From Pseudidiomarina salinarum (lineage in GTDB: Bacteria > Pseudomonadota > Gammaproteobacteria > Enterobacterales > Alteromonadaceae): DNA of 64,000 nt. Every line of letters begins with the position of its first letter. The stretch's first letter is position 1. Position numbers and translations under genes: made by a program. Under the pieces are notes generated by a model, which saw only the letters and a program-made list of their open reading frames with translations, had not been told where the DNA came from and did not search any database. Below, piece after piece: positions 46,914-56,260 of this stretch. The stretch is taken from assembly GCF_000753715.1 (NCBI RefSeq), contig NZ_JPER01000001.1:558001-622000 (forward strand), given 5' to 3'.

Positions 46914-47276
46914 ATGGCCAATGATAAAATTCAGATTGAGGTCGCTTATGCGACGCCGCACCGCCAGCTGATTATTCCGTTGCGGGTTGCGGCCGGAACG
47001 CCGGTGTCTGAATGCATTGCGCTGTCTGAAATAGCGCGTTATTTTCCTGAAATCGATTTAGCCAGCCAGAAAGTCGGTATCTGGAGCAAAACGGTGAAAC
47101 TTGAGCATGAACCACGCGAAGGTGACCGTATCGAAATTTACCGGCCTTTAATTGCCGACCCTAAAGCCAGCCGTCGCCGCCGTGCTGAACGAGCAGTGGA
47201 TGACGGTCGGGCCGATCCGGTCACCGGCGGACGCCGGCGACCGGATAAAAATGCCGAACAGCCGGAAGACGAGTAA
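46914..47276 (+). CDS. ratB: RnfH/RatB family ubiquitin-fold protein
   Basis: A 120-residue protein with a beta-grasp (ThiS/ubiquitin-like) fold. KIQIEVAYATPHRQ and VGIWSKTVKLEHEPREGDRIEIYRPL, here in short form EGDRIEIYRPL, are the family blocks. The Arg-rich tail (ASRRRRAERA) is likely disordered. Function not known. It belongs to the conserved smpB-ratA-ratB locus. Confidence 0.92.
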   Translation: MANDKIQIEVAYATPHRQLIIPLRVAAGTPVSECIALSEIARYFPEIDLASQKVGIWSKTVKLEHEPREGDRIEIYRPLIADPKASRRRRAERAVDDGRADPVTGGRRRPDKNAEQPEDE

Positions 47277-47280
47277 ACGA

Positions 47281-47790
47281 GTGACAATTATTCTTTATAT
47301 TATGCGCCATGGTGATGCTGAGCCGGCACAGGCCCTGAGTGCTGATGCTATCCGGCCCCTCAGTGATGACGGCGAAGAGGAAGTTCTGCGCAGCACCGAA
47401 TGGCTGGCAACGGAGCTCAAAGCGGCGGATGCTGGCGGGCTGGACTTACTGATCTGCAGCCCTTACGTACGGGCGCGGCAAACCGCCGCCATTATCGAAA
47501 GTAAAATCAGTGTCGAACGACAATTGCAGAATAACGACGTAACCCCCGACGGTGATCCGGCGGTTTTTGCTGACTGGCTGTTCACGCAGCTTCCGCAGCA
47601 GGGCGATCCGATTAAGCGGGTGGCGGTGGTTTCGCATATGCCCTTTGTCAGTTACCTGGTGGCGGAACTTGATCCGGCCAGCCAGCCGATGCTATTTCAG
47701 ACCGCTGGTATCGCCGAGCTAACCCTCGACTGCGATAAGGGGCGTGGACGCTTTCAACGTATGGCAGGCACCGAGCCTGACTGGAAATAA
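47281..47790 (+). CDS. sixA: Phosphohistidine phosphatase SixA
   Basis: A histidine-phosphatase-fold enzyme that removes phosphate from phosphohistidines; E. coli SixA acts on the nitrogen PTS protein NPr. The catalytic RHG lies in YIMRHGDAEP (His about 9), with a second Arg/His in SPYVRARQTAA and VVSHMPFVSYL. I chose the GTG at 47281, giving 169 residues; the frame is open further upstream inside ratB. Confidence 0.9.
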   Translation: MTIILYIMRHGDAEPAQALSADAIRPLSDDGEEEVLRSTEWLATELKAADAGGLDLLICSPYVRARQTAAIIESKISVERQLQNNDVTPDGDPAVFADWLFTQLPQQGDPIKRVAVVSHMPFVSYLVAELDPASQPMLFQTAGIAELTLDCDKGRGRFQRMAGTEPDWK

Positions 47791-47807
47791 CTGACTGGAG
47801 ATAGTAA

Positions 47808-48722
47808 GTGACATCATCCTTAATTCCGGCTGCTGAACAACTCATCAGTATTCGCGATATGCTGCGCTGGGCAGTAACCCAAATGCAGGCGGCCGACATC
47901 TATTTCGGACATGGTACCGATAATAGCTACAGCGAAGCCCAGGTATTGCTGGCGGCGGTGCTGCATCTTGATTTCACTCAGCTGGACCAGTTTGCCGATG
48001 CGCGGTTAACCCAGGACGAGCGTGCCGCTTTTGCAGAATTGCTGGAACAGCGCATCGAGCAACGCATTCCGGCCGCTTATCTGGTTGGCCAGGCCTGGTT
48101 TGCCGGGCTGCCGTTTCTGGTTGACGAACGGGTACTAGTGCCTCGCTCACCCATCGCGGAGCTGATTGCCCGCCGGTTTACTCCCTGGCTGCAACAAGCC
48201 CCCACGCGAATACTGGATCTATGCACCGGCAGCGGCTGTATTGCTATTGCCTGTGCTTATGCCTTTCCGGAAGCCGAAGTGGACGCGCTGGATATCTCCA
48301 TAGATGCCCTGAGTGTGGCCGAGCAAAACATTGCTTATCATGAGGTGGAAGAACGGGTGATCCCCATTGAGTCGGATTTATATCAGGCAATTCCGGGTCA
48401 GCGCTACGATCTGATCGTGACCAACCCGCCCTACGTAGATGCTGAGGATATGGCTGATTTGCCAGCTGAGTTTTCCCATGAACCTGAACTGGGTTTAGCG
48501 GCGGGTAACGATGGCCTTGATTTGGTGCGTACCATTATGCGCGAAGCCCCTGAACATCTGAATGATCAGGGCATACTGATTTGTGAAGTCGGTAATTCAA
48601 TGCTGGCATTGATCGCCGAATACCCGCATGTTCCGTTTACCTGGATTGAATTTGAACATGGCGGCGAAGGGGTGTTTATGCTTAGCAAAGCCGATCTGGT
48701 GCGTTTCCAGCACGAATTTTAA
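47808..48722 (+). CDS. prmB: 50S ribosomal protein L3 glutamine methyltransferase
   Basis: An AdoMet-dependent enzyme that N5-methylates a glutamine of ribosomal protein L3. The 304-residue protein has the AdoMet-binding [16 protein letters not shown] (about 135) and the glutamine-binding NPPY motif (206-209, [18 protein letters not shown]). The segment [15 protein letters not shown] and position next to aroC favour PrmB over PrmC. GTG start with CTGGAG upstream. Confidence 0.95.
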   Translation: MTSSLIPAAEQLISIRDMLRWAVTQMQAADIYFGHGTDNSYSEAQVLLAAVLHLDFTQLDQFADARLTQDERAAFAELLEQRIEQRIPAAYLVGQAWFAGLPFLVDERVLVPRSPIAELIARRFTPWLQQAPTRILDLCTGSGCIAIACAYAFPEAEVDALDISIDALSVAEQNIAYHEVEERVIPIESDLYQAIPGQRYDLIVTNPPYVDAEDMADLPAEFSHEPELGLAAGNDGLDLVRTIMREAPEHLNDQGILICEVGNSMLALIAEYPHVPFTWIEFEHGGEGVFMLSKADLVRFQHEF

Positions 48723-48732
48723 GGAGTAGGGC

Positions 48733-49842
48733 ATGGCCGGTAATAGTTTTGGTGAATTGTTCCGGGTAACCAGCTTTGGCGAAAGCCACGGGCCGGCCCT
48801 GGGTGCTATTGTCGACGGCTGTCCGCCGGGATTGCCCCTGACAGAAGCTGATATCCAGACCTACCTCGAGCGCCGGCGACCGGGCCAGAGCCGCTTTACC
48901 ACAGCGCGGCGTGAGGCTGATCAGGTGCGCATTTTGTCCGGCGTATTTGAAGGGGTGACCACAGGCACGCCAATTGGTCTGCTGATTGAAAACACCGACC
49001 AGCGCAGTCAGGACTATTCGGACATCAAAGAGTTGTTCCGGCCCGGCCATGCCGATTATACCTACGCGCACAAGTATGGCATCCGCGACTACCGCGGTGG
49101 TGGCCGTGCCTCAGCGCGCGAAACGGCCTTGCGGGTGGCCGCTGGCGCTATTGCCCAACGCTACTTAGCCGCTACCGCCGGCATTCGTTTTCGTGCCGGG
49201 GTGGTTCAGATCGGCCCCCATTCTACCGCGCCTGATGCCCCGGACTTTAACTGGGACGAAGTTGGGAACAATTTATTTTTCTGTCCGGATCCGCGCATGG
49301 CGGAAAGCTGTGATCAGTACCTGCGTGACTTGCTGAAAGCCGGTGATTCAGTGGGTGCCCGGGTACGGCTTGAAGTTCAAGGCATGCCAGTGGGTTTGGG
49401 AGAGCCGGTATTTGATCGGCTGGATGCGGATTTGGCAAAAGCCCTGATGAGCATTAATGCGGTCAAAGCGGTATCCGTTGGTGACGGTTTTGCCGTGGCT
49501 GGCCAGTTGGGCAGTGAGCATCGCGATGCGCTGACGCCTGATGGCTTTAGCAGCAACCATGCTGGCGGCGTGCTGGGCGGAATCAGTACTGGCCAACCGC
49601 TGGTAGCGGAACTGGCATTCAAACCCACCTCTAGCATCACCCAACCCGGCACAACAATTAATACCAGCGGTGAGCCCGCTGAAATTGTAACCCGTGGCCG
49701 CCACGACCCCTGTGTTGGCATCCGCGGTGTGCCGGTGGCGGAGGCCATGGCGGCGCTGGTGGTGATGGATCATCTGTTACGGCACCGGGCGCAGAATGGT
49801 GGCGTTAACCATAGTTACCCGGATATTGAGAACTCCGGCTAA
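48733..49842 (+). CDS. aroC: Chorismate synthase
   Basis: Last step of the shikimate pathway: EPSP to chorismate with reduced FMN. The 369-residue protein has [20 protein letters not shown] at the start, [18 protein letters not shown] and [20 protein letters not shown]. Its product feeds the trp operon found 5 kb away. prmB ends 10 bp upstream, as in E. coli. Confidence 0.98.
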   Translation: MAGNSFGELFRVTSFGESHGPALGAIVDGCPPGLPLTEADIQTYLERRRPGQSRFTTARREADQVRILSGVFEGVTTGTPIGLLIENTDQRSQDYSDIKELFRPGHADYTYAHKYGIRDYRGGGRASARETALRVAAGAIAQRYLAATAGIRFRAGVVQIGPHSTAPDAPDFNWDEVGNNLFFCPDPRMAESCDQYLRDLLKAGDSVGARVRLEVQGMPVGLGEPVFDRLDADLAKALMSINAVKAVSVGDGFAVAGQLGSEHRDALTPDGFSSNHAGGVLGGISTGQPLVAELAFKPTSSITQPGTTINTSGEPAEIVTRGRHDPCVGIRGVPVAEAMAALVVMDHLLRHRAQNGGVNHSYPDIENSG

Positions 49843-49846
49843 CGCT

Positions 49847-50425
49847 ATGGCTATAGGTTTGTGTTCAAGTGTGCCCCATCATTATCCGGACCTGATCCGG
49901 ATTTTTGATAAGTGTTTTTACACGGATTATAAAACCCGTCTGGTGGCCGGCGATGATGAGCCTTTTTATCAGCCAGCCGGTGAGTTGCCTTATCATCAGG
50001 TGGTTTTCGCCCATGGTTTCTTTGCGTCGGCGCTGCATGAAGTCGCGCACTGGTGCATTGCTGGTGAGAAGCGCCGGCAACAGTTTGATTACGGTTACTG
50101 GTATGAACCAGACGGTCGTGATGCTGTCCAGCAAGAGCAATTTGAGCAGGCTGAACGCAAGCCTCAGGCGCTGGAATGGCTGTTCTCGCTGTGCGCTGGC
50201 AGCCCGTTTCAGGTGAGCGTGGATAATCTCGGTGGTGCCGAGGTCGATCGTCCTGCGTTTACCCGTGCTGTGCACGAACAGCTGACAGCGTATATACTTA
50301 ATGGGCTTCCTGAGCGCGCGCAGGTGTTTGCCAGGGCGCTGGCTGCTTACTATGTCCAGCCCTGGCCTGATGCGCAACGGATCAGGGGATTGATCACCAC
50401 GAAAGAAAGGAGCACCACAAGATGA
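49847..50425 (+). CDS. epmC: Elongation factor P hydroxylase
   Basis: Hydroxylates the beta-lysylated Lys of elongation factor P, after EpmA and EpmB. The 192-residue protein has VVFAHGFFASALHEVAHWCI (metal-binding HExxH-type His about 60-64) and FDYGYWYEPDGRDA, both conserved in E. coli YfcM. I chose the ATG at 49847 (MAIGLCSSVPHHYPDLI), 4 bp after aroC. Its stop overlaps the next small gene by 4 bp. Confidence 0.92.
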   Translation: MAIGLCSSVPHHYPDLIRIFDKCFYTDYKTRLVAGDDEPFYQPAGELPYHQVVFAHGFFASALHEVAHWCIAGEKRRQQFDYGYWYEPDGRDAVQQEQFEQAERKPQALEWLFSLCAGSPFQVSVDNLGGAEVDRPAFTRAVHEQLTAYILNGLPERAQVFARALAAYYVQPWPDAQRIRGLITTKERSTTR

Positions 50426-50547
50426 AATTACGCTATGTATTACTCCTGCTGTCGATGCTGAGCCTGGCCAGTTGTGCCACCGTTGAAGGCATGGGCGAAG
50501 ACATCGAATCCGCCGGTGAAGCCATTCAGGATGGAGCCGACGATTAA
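50422..50547 (+). CDS. Entericidin-like small lipoprotein
   Basis: A 41-residue lipoprotein starting MKLRYVLLLLSMLSLASC: a short signal peptide with lipobox LASC. It is followed by ATVEGMGEDIESAGEAIQDG, which matches the entericidin A/B pattern (TVxGxGxDIxxAGxAI). Entericidins are small envelope lipoproteins of debated toxin/antitoxin function. The ATG overlaps the epmC stop (ATGA), with AGGAG upstream, and the next gene's GTG follows its stop directly. Confidence 0.85.
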   Translation: MKLRYVLLLLSMLSLASCATVEGMGEDIESAGEAIQDGADD

Positions 50548-51690
50548 GTGACCGCGCAGTTGTTTCGAATTGGTCTTATCGTTAATCCCGTCGCTGGCCT
50601 GGGTGGCTCGGTAGCCTTAAAGGGCAGCGACGGTGTCGAAACGACGGCGCAGGCGCTCAAATTAGGCGCTGTACCTAAGGCGACTGAGCGGGTGCGCCAG
50701 GCGCTTCAGGTACTCCACCCTTATCGTGATCAGGTGCAGTTTTTCACCGGCGCCGGCGGTTTAGGTGAGGATGCACTGCGCAGCGAAGGTTTTGCTGCTG
50801 AGGTGGTGTATACCCCTTCTGAATCCACTACAACTCCCGCCGATACCCGTGCCCTGGCCGAACAGCTAACTGACCGGCATCAGGTTGATTTACTGTTGTT
50901 TGCCGGCGGCGATGGCACCGCCCGCGACGTTTGCAGCGTTTGCCCGGAACAGCAACCGGTGCTTGGTATTCCCGCTGGCGTTAAAATCCACTCCGGCGTG
51001 TATGCTATTAGCCCGACTGCGGCCGGCAAGGTCGTGGAGCAGCTTCTCAGTGGTAAGCTCACCAGTGTGCTGCAGGCCGATGTTATGGATATTGACGAAG
51101 AGGCATTCCGCGCTGGCCGCGTACGCGCCCGTCGTTATGGCGAGATGCTGGTACCTGCCGAACTACGTTACGTACAGGCCGTTAAAATGGGTGGCCGGGA
51201 AAGTGACGAACTGGTGCTGGCAGACATCGCTGCCGATGTCATCGAGAATATGGATGATAACCGGCTCTATGTGATGGGCTCAGGCTCCACCGTAGCGGCC
51301 GTAATGGACGAGCTGGGGCTTGATAACACCTTGCTGGGGGTGGACGTGGTTCGTAACGGGCAACTGCTTGCTGCCGATGTCACGGCCAGCCAGCTGGAGC
51401 AACTGCTGGATGAACATGCTGAGCATGGCGCCGAACTGGTTGTTACGGTAATTGGCGGGCAGGGGCATATTTTTGGCCGCGGTAACCAACAGCTGAGCCC
51501 GGCGGTGATCCGCCGCATTGGTAAGGACAATATCCGGGTGGTGGCAACCAAAGCCAAGCTGAATGAACTGGGACAGCGGCCGCTGCTGGTTGATACCGGT
51601 GATGTTGAACTGGATCAGAGCTTAAGCGGGCTGATCCGGGTCACCACCGGCTACCGTGATGAAGTGCTGGTCCGCATCGACTCACCCTAG
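50548..51690 (+). CDS. ATP-NAD kinase-like protein (COG3199)
   Basis: A 380-residue protein of the NAD/diacylglycerol kinase fold. IGLIVNPVAGLGGSVALKGSDG at the start (in part NPVAGLGGSVALKGSDG) and FAGGDGTARDVCSV (about 120) are the nucleotide-binding blocks; GIPAGVKIHSGVYA also fits. The substrate is not established, and a true NAD kinase should exist elsewhere. Start is a GTG touching the TAA of the lipoprotein gene (TAAGTG), so translation is probably coupled. Confidence 0.82.
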   Translation: MTAQLFRIGLIVNPVAGLGGSVALKGSDGVETTAQALKLGAVPKATERVRQALQVLHPYRDQVQFFTGAGGLGEDALRSEGFAAEVVYTPSESTTTPADTRALAEQLTDRHQVDLLLFAGGDGTARDVCSVCPEQQPVLGIPAGVKIHSGVYAISPTAAGKVVEQLLSGKLTSVLQADVMDIDEEAFRAGRVRARRYGEMLVPAELRYVQAVKMGGRESDELVLADIAADVIENMDDNRLYVMGSGSTVAAVMDELGLDNTLLGVDVVRNGQLLAADVTASQLEQLLDEHAEHGAELVVTVIGGQGHIFGRGNQQLSPAVIRRIGKDNIRVVATKAKLNELGQRPLLVDTGDVELDQSLSGLIRVTTGYRDEVLVRIDSP

Positions 51691-51713
51691 GTTTTTAGGT
51701 ATCAGCCAGGCGA

Positions 51714-52034
51714 TCAGAACTGTGAGCGCGGCAGACGCACAACCAGGCCGTCAAGTTCCTCGGTCATCTCAAGCTGACAGCTAAGCCGGCTATTTTCTTT
51801 CGGGTCCACGACCATATCCAGCATATCTTCTTCCTGCTCACTGGCCGGCGGCAGTTTGTCCTGCCAGTCAGGATCCACATAGCAGTGACAGGTCGCACAG
51901 GATAACACCCCGCCGCATTCGCCAAGGATACCGTCAATCATGTTATCGACGGCGGCCTGCATCACGTTCTCGCCAACCTCAACATCGACCTCAAACTGAG
52001 CTCCACGTGGATCAATAAAAATAACCTGTGGCAT
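51714..52034 (-). CDS. [2Fe-2S] ferredoxin, adrenodoxin/putidaredoxin type
   Basis: A 106-residue ferredoxin with cluster ligands C40, C46, C49 and C86 (C-x5-C-x2-C-x36-C). GECGGVLSCATCHCYVDP and the tail SRLSCQLEMTEELDGLVVRLP resemble putidaredoxin, which serves P450 enzymes, more than the Isc-type Fdx. No P450, reductase or isc gene lies nearby, so its partner is unknown. It has no operon neighbours. Confidence 0.9.
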   Translation of the reverse strand: MPQVIFIDPRGAQFEVDVEVGENVMQAAVDNMIDGILGECGGVLSCATCHCYVDPDWQDKLPPASEQEEDMLDMVVDPKENSRLSCQLEMTEELDGLVVRLPRSQF

Positions 52035-52152
52035 AAACTCATGGCTCCGTGTAATTATTTCAGTAAGTGATTAAGGCAATATTCTAACATAGACGAGGAT
52101 GGTCAGTCGCCAACGCGCTGGCGGAAAGAGCGGTGGGTGGTGGCAGGTTTAA

Positions 52153-52199
52153 CCCGTACTAGAAGTACGGGCTACAGTACGGGCTACAGTACGGGCGAC
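52153..52199. repeat. Short palindrome fused to a three-copy 12-bp tandem repeat
   Basis: CCCGTACT and AGTACGGG form a perfect 8-bp inverted repeat with a 3-bp loop (52153-52171). Its right arm begins a tandem array of AGTACGGGCTAC (52164-52175, 52176-52187) with a third copy carrying one change (52188-52199). It lies in the gap upstream of gpt. It looks like an extragenic palindromic element; I saw no second copy elsewhere in the window. Confidence 0.8.
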
Positions 52200-52286
52200 A
52201 TAATCCGAGCCACAACAAAGCGGGAAATCTTGGTATACTGGCAGGCATCTTAGTTATTTCATTCACTGATGTAGGAATTTTGCGCT

Positions 52287-52775
52287 ATGGGTTGGCATAC
52301 AAATCGTGAGTTTTATATTTCGTGGGAAGAGTTGCATCGGGCGACGAAAGAGCTGGCCCGCCGGCAGCTGCCAGCTGAGCAGTGGCGCGGCATCATTGCG
52401 GTGAGTCGCGGAGGCCTGGTTCCTGCGGCTATTCTGGCGCGCGAGCTGAACGTCCGCATGGTCGACTGTGTTTCGGTGAGTTCCTATGATCACGATAGTC
52501 AGCGCGATACGGTGACGCTGCTCAATGATGCATCGGCTACGGACGATGGTGAGGGCTTTCTGGTTGTTGACGATTTAGTGGATACCGGTAAAACCCTTAA
52601 ATTTTTGCGTAAACGCTTCCCTAAAGCGCGGTTTATTACCGTTTATGCTAAGCCTGCCGGTGTTGATTTGGTCGATGACCATGTCGCTGATGTGGATCAG
52701 GAAACCTGGATTCACTTTCCCTGGGATATGTACCTGCACTATGTTGAGCCGCTGGCCGGACACGAAAGTATTTAG
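52287..52775 (+). CDS. gpt: Xanthine-guanine phosphoribosyltransferase
   Basis: Purine salvage: transfers phosphoribosyl from PRPP to guanine, xanthine or hypoxanthine. The 162-residue protein has IIAVSRGGLVPAAILAREL (about 34), the PRPP motif FLVVDDLVDTGKT (about 92-104) and TWIHFPWDMYL near the end. Length and blocks match E. coli Gpt. It is followed by a terminator shared with convergent proS. Confidence 0.95.
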   Translation: MGWHTNREFYISWEELHRATKELARRQLPAEQWRGIIAVSRGGLVPAAILARELNVRMVDCVSVSSYDHDSQRDTVTLLNDASATDDGEGFLVVDDLVDTGKTLKFLRKRFPKARFITVYAKPAGVDLVDDHVADVDQETWIHFPWDMYLHYVEPLAGHESI

Positions 52776-52783
52776 ACTCAGGC

Positions 52784-52819
52784 AAAAAAAAGCCCCGCCG
52801 TGGTGTTCAGGGCGGGGCT
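52784..52819 (-). terminator. Intrinsic terminator of proS
   Basis: AGCCCCGCC (52791-52799) and GGCGGGGCT (52811-52819) form a strong stem. On the minus strand it is followed by eight T, so it chiefly ends the proS transcript. On the plus strand the T-run is weak, but it may also serve gpt. Confidence 0.92.
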
Positions 52820-52838
52820 ATTTAGTTTTCACAGCGGT

Positions 52839-54548
52839 TTAGCTGATAAACTTCTGCAAGATCAGACGCAAGGCGTCTTCAATCGCAATTTTCTCTTTCT
52901 CACCAGTGCTGCGACTTTTATATTCAACCGCGTTCTCATCCAGGTTGCGCTCGCCGACCACGATTTGATGGGGGATACCAATCAGTTCCATATCGGCGAA
53001 CATCACACCGGGGCGTTCTTTGCGATCGTCGAACAATACCTCAATACCGGCAGCAGTGAATTCATTATACAGCTGCTCAGCAACTTCTTTCACGCGCACT
53101 GATTTGTGCATATTCATCGGCACAATTGCGACCTGGAACGGCGCCAGAGCCAGAGGCCAGGTGATGCCATGCTCATCGTGGTTCTGTTCGATGGCGGCGG
53201 CGACGATACGGGATACGCCGATGCCATAACAGCCCATCGTCAGCGTTTCATGCTTGCCCGATTCGGTTAATACGCCCACTTTCATCGCGTCGGAATATTT
53301 TTTGCCGAGCTGGAAAATATGGCCGACTTCAATACCGCGTTTAATCTGTAAATGGCCTTTACCGCAAGGGCTGAGGTCGCCTTCGACGACATTACGCAGG
53401 TCAGCAGTTTCCGGGGTTTCCAGATCGCGGCCCCAGTTAATATTGAAATAATGGTAGCCATCTTCGTTTGCACCAGCAGCGAAATCAGCCAGCACCGCCA
53501 CACTACGATCAGCGATGGTAAAGAGCGGCATGCCTACCGGGCCGAGTGAGCCAGGGCCTGCGCCCACTGCCGCGCGAATTTCATCGTCGCTGGCGAAGGT
53601 CAGGGGGCTTGCCACGCGTGGATGTTTGGCGGCTTTGATCTCATTCAACTCATGATCGCCACGAATTAACAGGGCCACCAGGTCGCCGTCGCTACCCTTC
53701 ACAATCAGGGTTTTGATGGTCTGGGTGACGGAGACCGGAAACTGTTCGGTCAGTGCCTTGATGGTTTTAGCGTTGGCGGTGGCGACTTTCTCCATAGCAG
53801 CGGTGGCTGCCGGTGCTTCAGAGCGGTCAGGCACGGCTTCAGCCAGCTCGACGTTGGCGGCATAGTCTGAGCTGTCAGAAAAGGCGATATCGTCTTCACC
53901 GGACTCGGCCAGCACGTGGAACTCATGGGAGACATTACCGCCGATAGAGCCGGTGTCAGCGATGACCGGCCGGAAGTTCAGACCCAGACGCTCAAAGATC
54001 CGGCAATAGGCGGCATGCATGACATCATAAGTCTGCTGCAGGCTGTCCTGCTCCAGATGGAAAGAGTAGGCATCTTTCATGATGAATTCACGGGCGCGCA
54101 TCACACCGAAACGAGGGCGTATTTCATCGCGGAATTTGGTCTGGATCTGAAACAGGTTCATTGGCAGCTGTTTGTAGCTGGTGATTTCTTTGCGCACCAG
54201 TTCTGAGATCACTTCTTCGTGGGTCGGGCCCAGCACGAAGTCACGCTTGTTGCGATCATGCAGACGCAGCAATTCAGGACCGTAATCTTCCCAGCGACCG
54301 GACTCCTGCCATAAATCAGCGGGCTGCACCATCGGCATCAGCACTTCTAAGGCGCCGGCGCGTTCCATTTCTTCGCGCACAACAGCTTCAACCTTGCGCA
54401 GCACCCGCAGGCCGCTTGGCGTCCAGGTATAGAGGCCGGCAGCAACTTTACGCACCATTCCGGCACGCAGCATAAGCTGATGACTGATAACTTCAGCATC
54501 AGCAGGAGTTTCCTTTAATGTACCTAATAAATACTGACTGGTACGCAT
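52839..54548 (-). CDS. proS: Prolyl-tRNA synthetase
   Basis: Class II synthetase of the bacterial type, 569 residues. Motif 2 is around [20 protein letters not shown] (about 135-155), an inserted editing (INS) domain spans about 230-390, and motif 3 lies in [14 protein letters not shown] (about 440). The C-terminal anticodon-binding domain ends [15 protein letters not shown]. It stands alone between gpt and trmO. Confidence 0.97.
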   Translation of the reverse strand: MRTSQYLLGTLKETPADAEVISHQLMLRAGMVRKVAAGLYTWTPSGLRVLRKVEAVVREEMERAGALEVLMPMVQPADLWQESGRWEDYGPELLRLHDRNKRDFVLGPTHEEVISELVRKEITSYKQLPMNLFQIQTKFRDEIRPRFGVMRAREFIMKDAYSFHLEQDSLQQTYDVMHAAYCRIFERLGLNFRPVIADTGSIGGNVSHEFHVLAESGEDDIAFSDSSDYAANVELAEAVPDRSEAPAATAAMEKVATANAKTIKALTEQFPVSVTQTIKTLIVKGSDGDLVALLIRGDHELNEIKAAKHPRVASPLTFASDDEIRAAVGAGPGSLGPVGMPLFTIADRSVAVLADFAAGANEDGYHYFNINWGRDLETPETADLRNVVEGDLSPCGKGHLQIKRGIEVGHIFQLGKKYSDAMKVGVLTESGKHETLTMGCYGIGVSRIVAAAIEQNHDEHGITWPLALAPFQVAIVPMNMHKSVRVKEVAEQLYNEFTAAGIEVLFDDRKERPGVMFADMELIGIPHQIVVGERNLDENAVEYKSRSTGEKEKIAIEDALRLILQKFIS

Positions 54549-54621
54549 GTGTTCCCCAATTCAAAGTAACGGATCGATGGCTTATCGAAGATAACAGAAT
54601 TCTATCAGTAGCGGACCGAGG

Positions 54622-55329
54622 TCAAAAGTCTTTACTGATACTAATCACGTGATTTTCGGAATTGATAACCTGCCATTTGATGTTGAGGTCATAAAGTGAC
54701 ATGCCATAGACCTTATCTTGTTGCGTATTTTGTTTATAGGCAGGGCGGGGGTCCTGTTGCAGAACTTGGGCTATAAAATCAGCAAGCCCCGGATACTCTG
54801 TTTGCAAAGCGGCCAGTTGCTGCTCAGCTACGGGGCTGAAACAGGTGGTAAATCCAGCCGCTGGCTTATCCCCGGCAAAGCCACTTATGGCCTGCGGATG
54901 GCTGTCAGCATAAGTCAGGTAGGGTTTGATATCGATGATTGGGGTTCCGTCGACCCAGTCGGCACCGACCACCTCAATCCGGCTGCGGCCATCCTGATGG
55001 GTTACATCGGTCAGTTGCACCGCCGACATGCCAATAGCATTTGGCCGGAAGGTGGAGCGGGTAGCGAATACGCCTTTACGCTCGTTGCCGCCAAGTCGTG
55101 GCGGCCGGACCAACGGCTTCCAGCCGCCTGCCAGGGTTTCGTGAAACAGAAACAGCACCCAGATATGGCTGAAATCCGTAAGGCCACGCACACAGTCAGG
55201 GTGGCTGTAGGCCTCATTCAGAATGATTTGACTGGTCGCGGCGTTCACCAGGCCGGGCTGGCGGGGCACGGCAAATTTCTGACGATAGGGTGATTTTACA
55301 TAACCGATGATATCTAACTGATGCTGCAT
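54622..55329 (-). CDS. trmO: tRNA (t6A37) N6-methyltransferase TrmO
   Basis: Adds a methyl group to t6A37, making m6t6A in tRNA-Thr. The 235-residue protein has IGYVKSPYRQKFAVPRQPGL near the start, FSHIWVLFLFHET, RSTFRPNAIGMSAVQL and GTPIIDIKPYLTYAD, all typical of the TsaA/YaeB beta-barrel family. I chose the ATG at 55329 (MQHQLDIIGYVKSPY); a TTG ten codons upstream is open but less likely. TsaB, which helps make its substrate, is at 4.1 kb. Confidence 0.93.
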   Translation of the reverse strand: MQHQLDIIGYVKSPYRQKFAVPRQPGLVNAATSQIILNEAYSHPDCVRGLTDFSHIWVLFLFHETLAGGWKPLVRPPRLGGNERKGVFATRSTFRPNAIGMSAVQLTDVTHQDGRSRIEVVGADWVDGTPIIDIKPYLTYADSHPQAISGFAGDKPAAGFTTCFSPVAEQQLAALQTEYPGLADFIAQVLQQDPRPAYKQNTQQDKVYGMSLYDLNIKWQVINSENHVISISKDF

Positions 55330-55538
55330 ATAAGGGAAACCTGAACCGGGGGTGGTCAAATTTCAGCATATTTTAGTCAGTTTGGCGAACCATAAGGACC
55401 CAGGCCGCATGACAGTCGCAAGCTAAAGTACATAAGATATTGAAATATAATGACTATAAATAGTTGGCATCTAAATTGCTTGTTATTCGTCGACGAAGAG
55501 AAACGATTTTGCTTTTATTGTATCTGGAGATAATAAAA

Positions 55539-56186
55539 ATGAGCAGACAACAATTTGTATGGACCACAGCTTTACTATTAATCGGCAGTGTAACTCTCGC
55601 GAGCTTACCTTTCACCGCCAGCGCCGCCGATAAAGAAAAGCGTGTAGAGGCGACATATGAGGTTAACAGTGACACCAACCTGTACATTGAATCAGGGGTA
55701 GGCACCATTCATTTTCACCGCCATGACAGTAACGAAGTGATTGTTAAACTGCGCGCCACAGCGGACGACGATAACTTCTGGAAAAATGGTTCACTCGATA
55801 AGGTTGAGTTAGTTGCGGAGCAGCGGGGCGATAAACTGCGGCTTGAAGTTCCGGAGCAGGATGATATTGAGCTGGATTGGGATATTACTTTACCGCGGCT
55901 CGCAACCGTGAAAGCTGAGCTGGGTGTTGGTGAAATAAAAGGCGAGCTTTATGCAGCCGATTTATCTATGCAACTGGGAATTGGCGAAGTTGATTTAACG
56001 ATATTTGGTGATGTTAAGTCAGTCGATGCAGAAGTTGGTATTGGTGAAACCCGAATAACCGGTCTTGATAATAGTCAGAGCGAACGCGCATTTATTAGTT
56101 CGAATAGCCAGGGACAAGGTTCAGGCAGTGCCCGGGTGGAAATAGAAACCGGTATCGGAGAGATCCGTATCGAAATTAAAGATTAA
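55539..56186 (+). CDS. Secreted protein with repeated G-[IV]-G-E motifs, DUF4097-like
   Basis: A 215-residue exported protein. The signal peptide ends near ASAA (about 30). The rest is beta-rich and carries five repeats of G[IV]G[TE]: at 53 (GVGTI), 129 (GVGEI), 147 (GIGEV), 167 (GIGET) and 205 (GIGEI). Such spacing suggests a right-handed beta-helix or DUF4097-type putative adhesin fold. Function unknown. GGAG lies before the ATG at 55539. It has its own terminator and is convergent with the H-NS-family gene. Confidence 0.7.
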   Translation: MSRQQFVWTTALLLIGSVTLASLPFTASAADKEKRVEATYEVNSDTNLYIESGVGTIHFHRHDSNEVIVKLRATADDDNFWKNGSLDKVELVAEQRGDKLRLEVPEQDDIELDWDITLPRLATVKAELGVGEIKGELYAADLSMQLGIGEVDLTIFGDVKSVDAEVGIGETRITGLDNSQSERAFISSNSQGQGSGSARVEIETGIGEIRIEIKD

Positions 56187-56208
56187 TTGTTGATTTTAAT
56201 TTAAACAT

Positions 56209-56240
56209 AAAAAGCCCGCATATTATTGCGGGCTTTTTTT
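56209..56240. terminator. Bidirectional terminator after the DUF4097-like gene
   Basis: AAAAGCCCGCA and TGCGGGCTTTT flank a 7-base loop, followed by further T. The A/T flanks let it act on both strands, serving this gene and the H-NS-family gene opposite. Confidence 0.92.
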
Positions 56241-56260
56241 ATTTCTAAGTTTATTCTTTG

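Noticed and set aside
54718-55293. 191-codon plus-strand reading frame
   Set aside because: Antisense to trmO, whose motifs are clear; no independent support.
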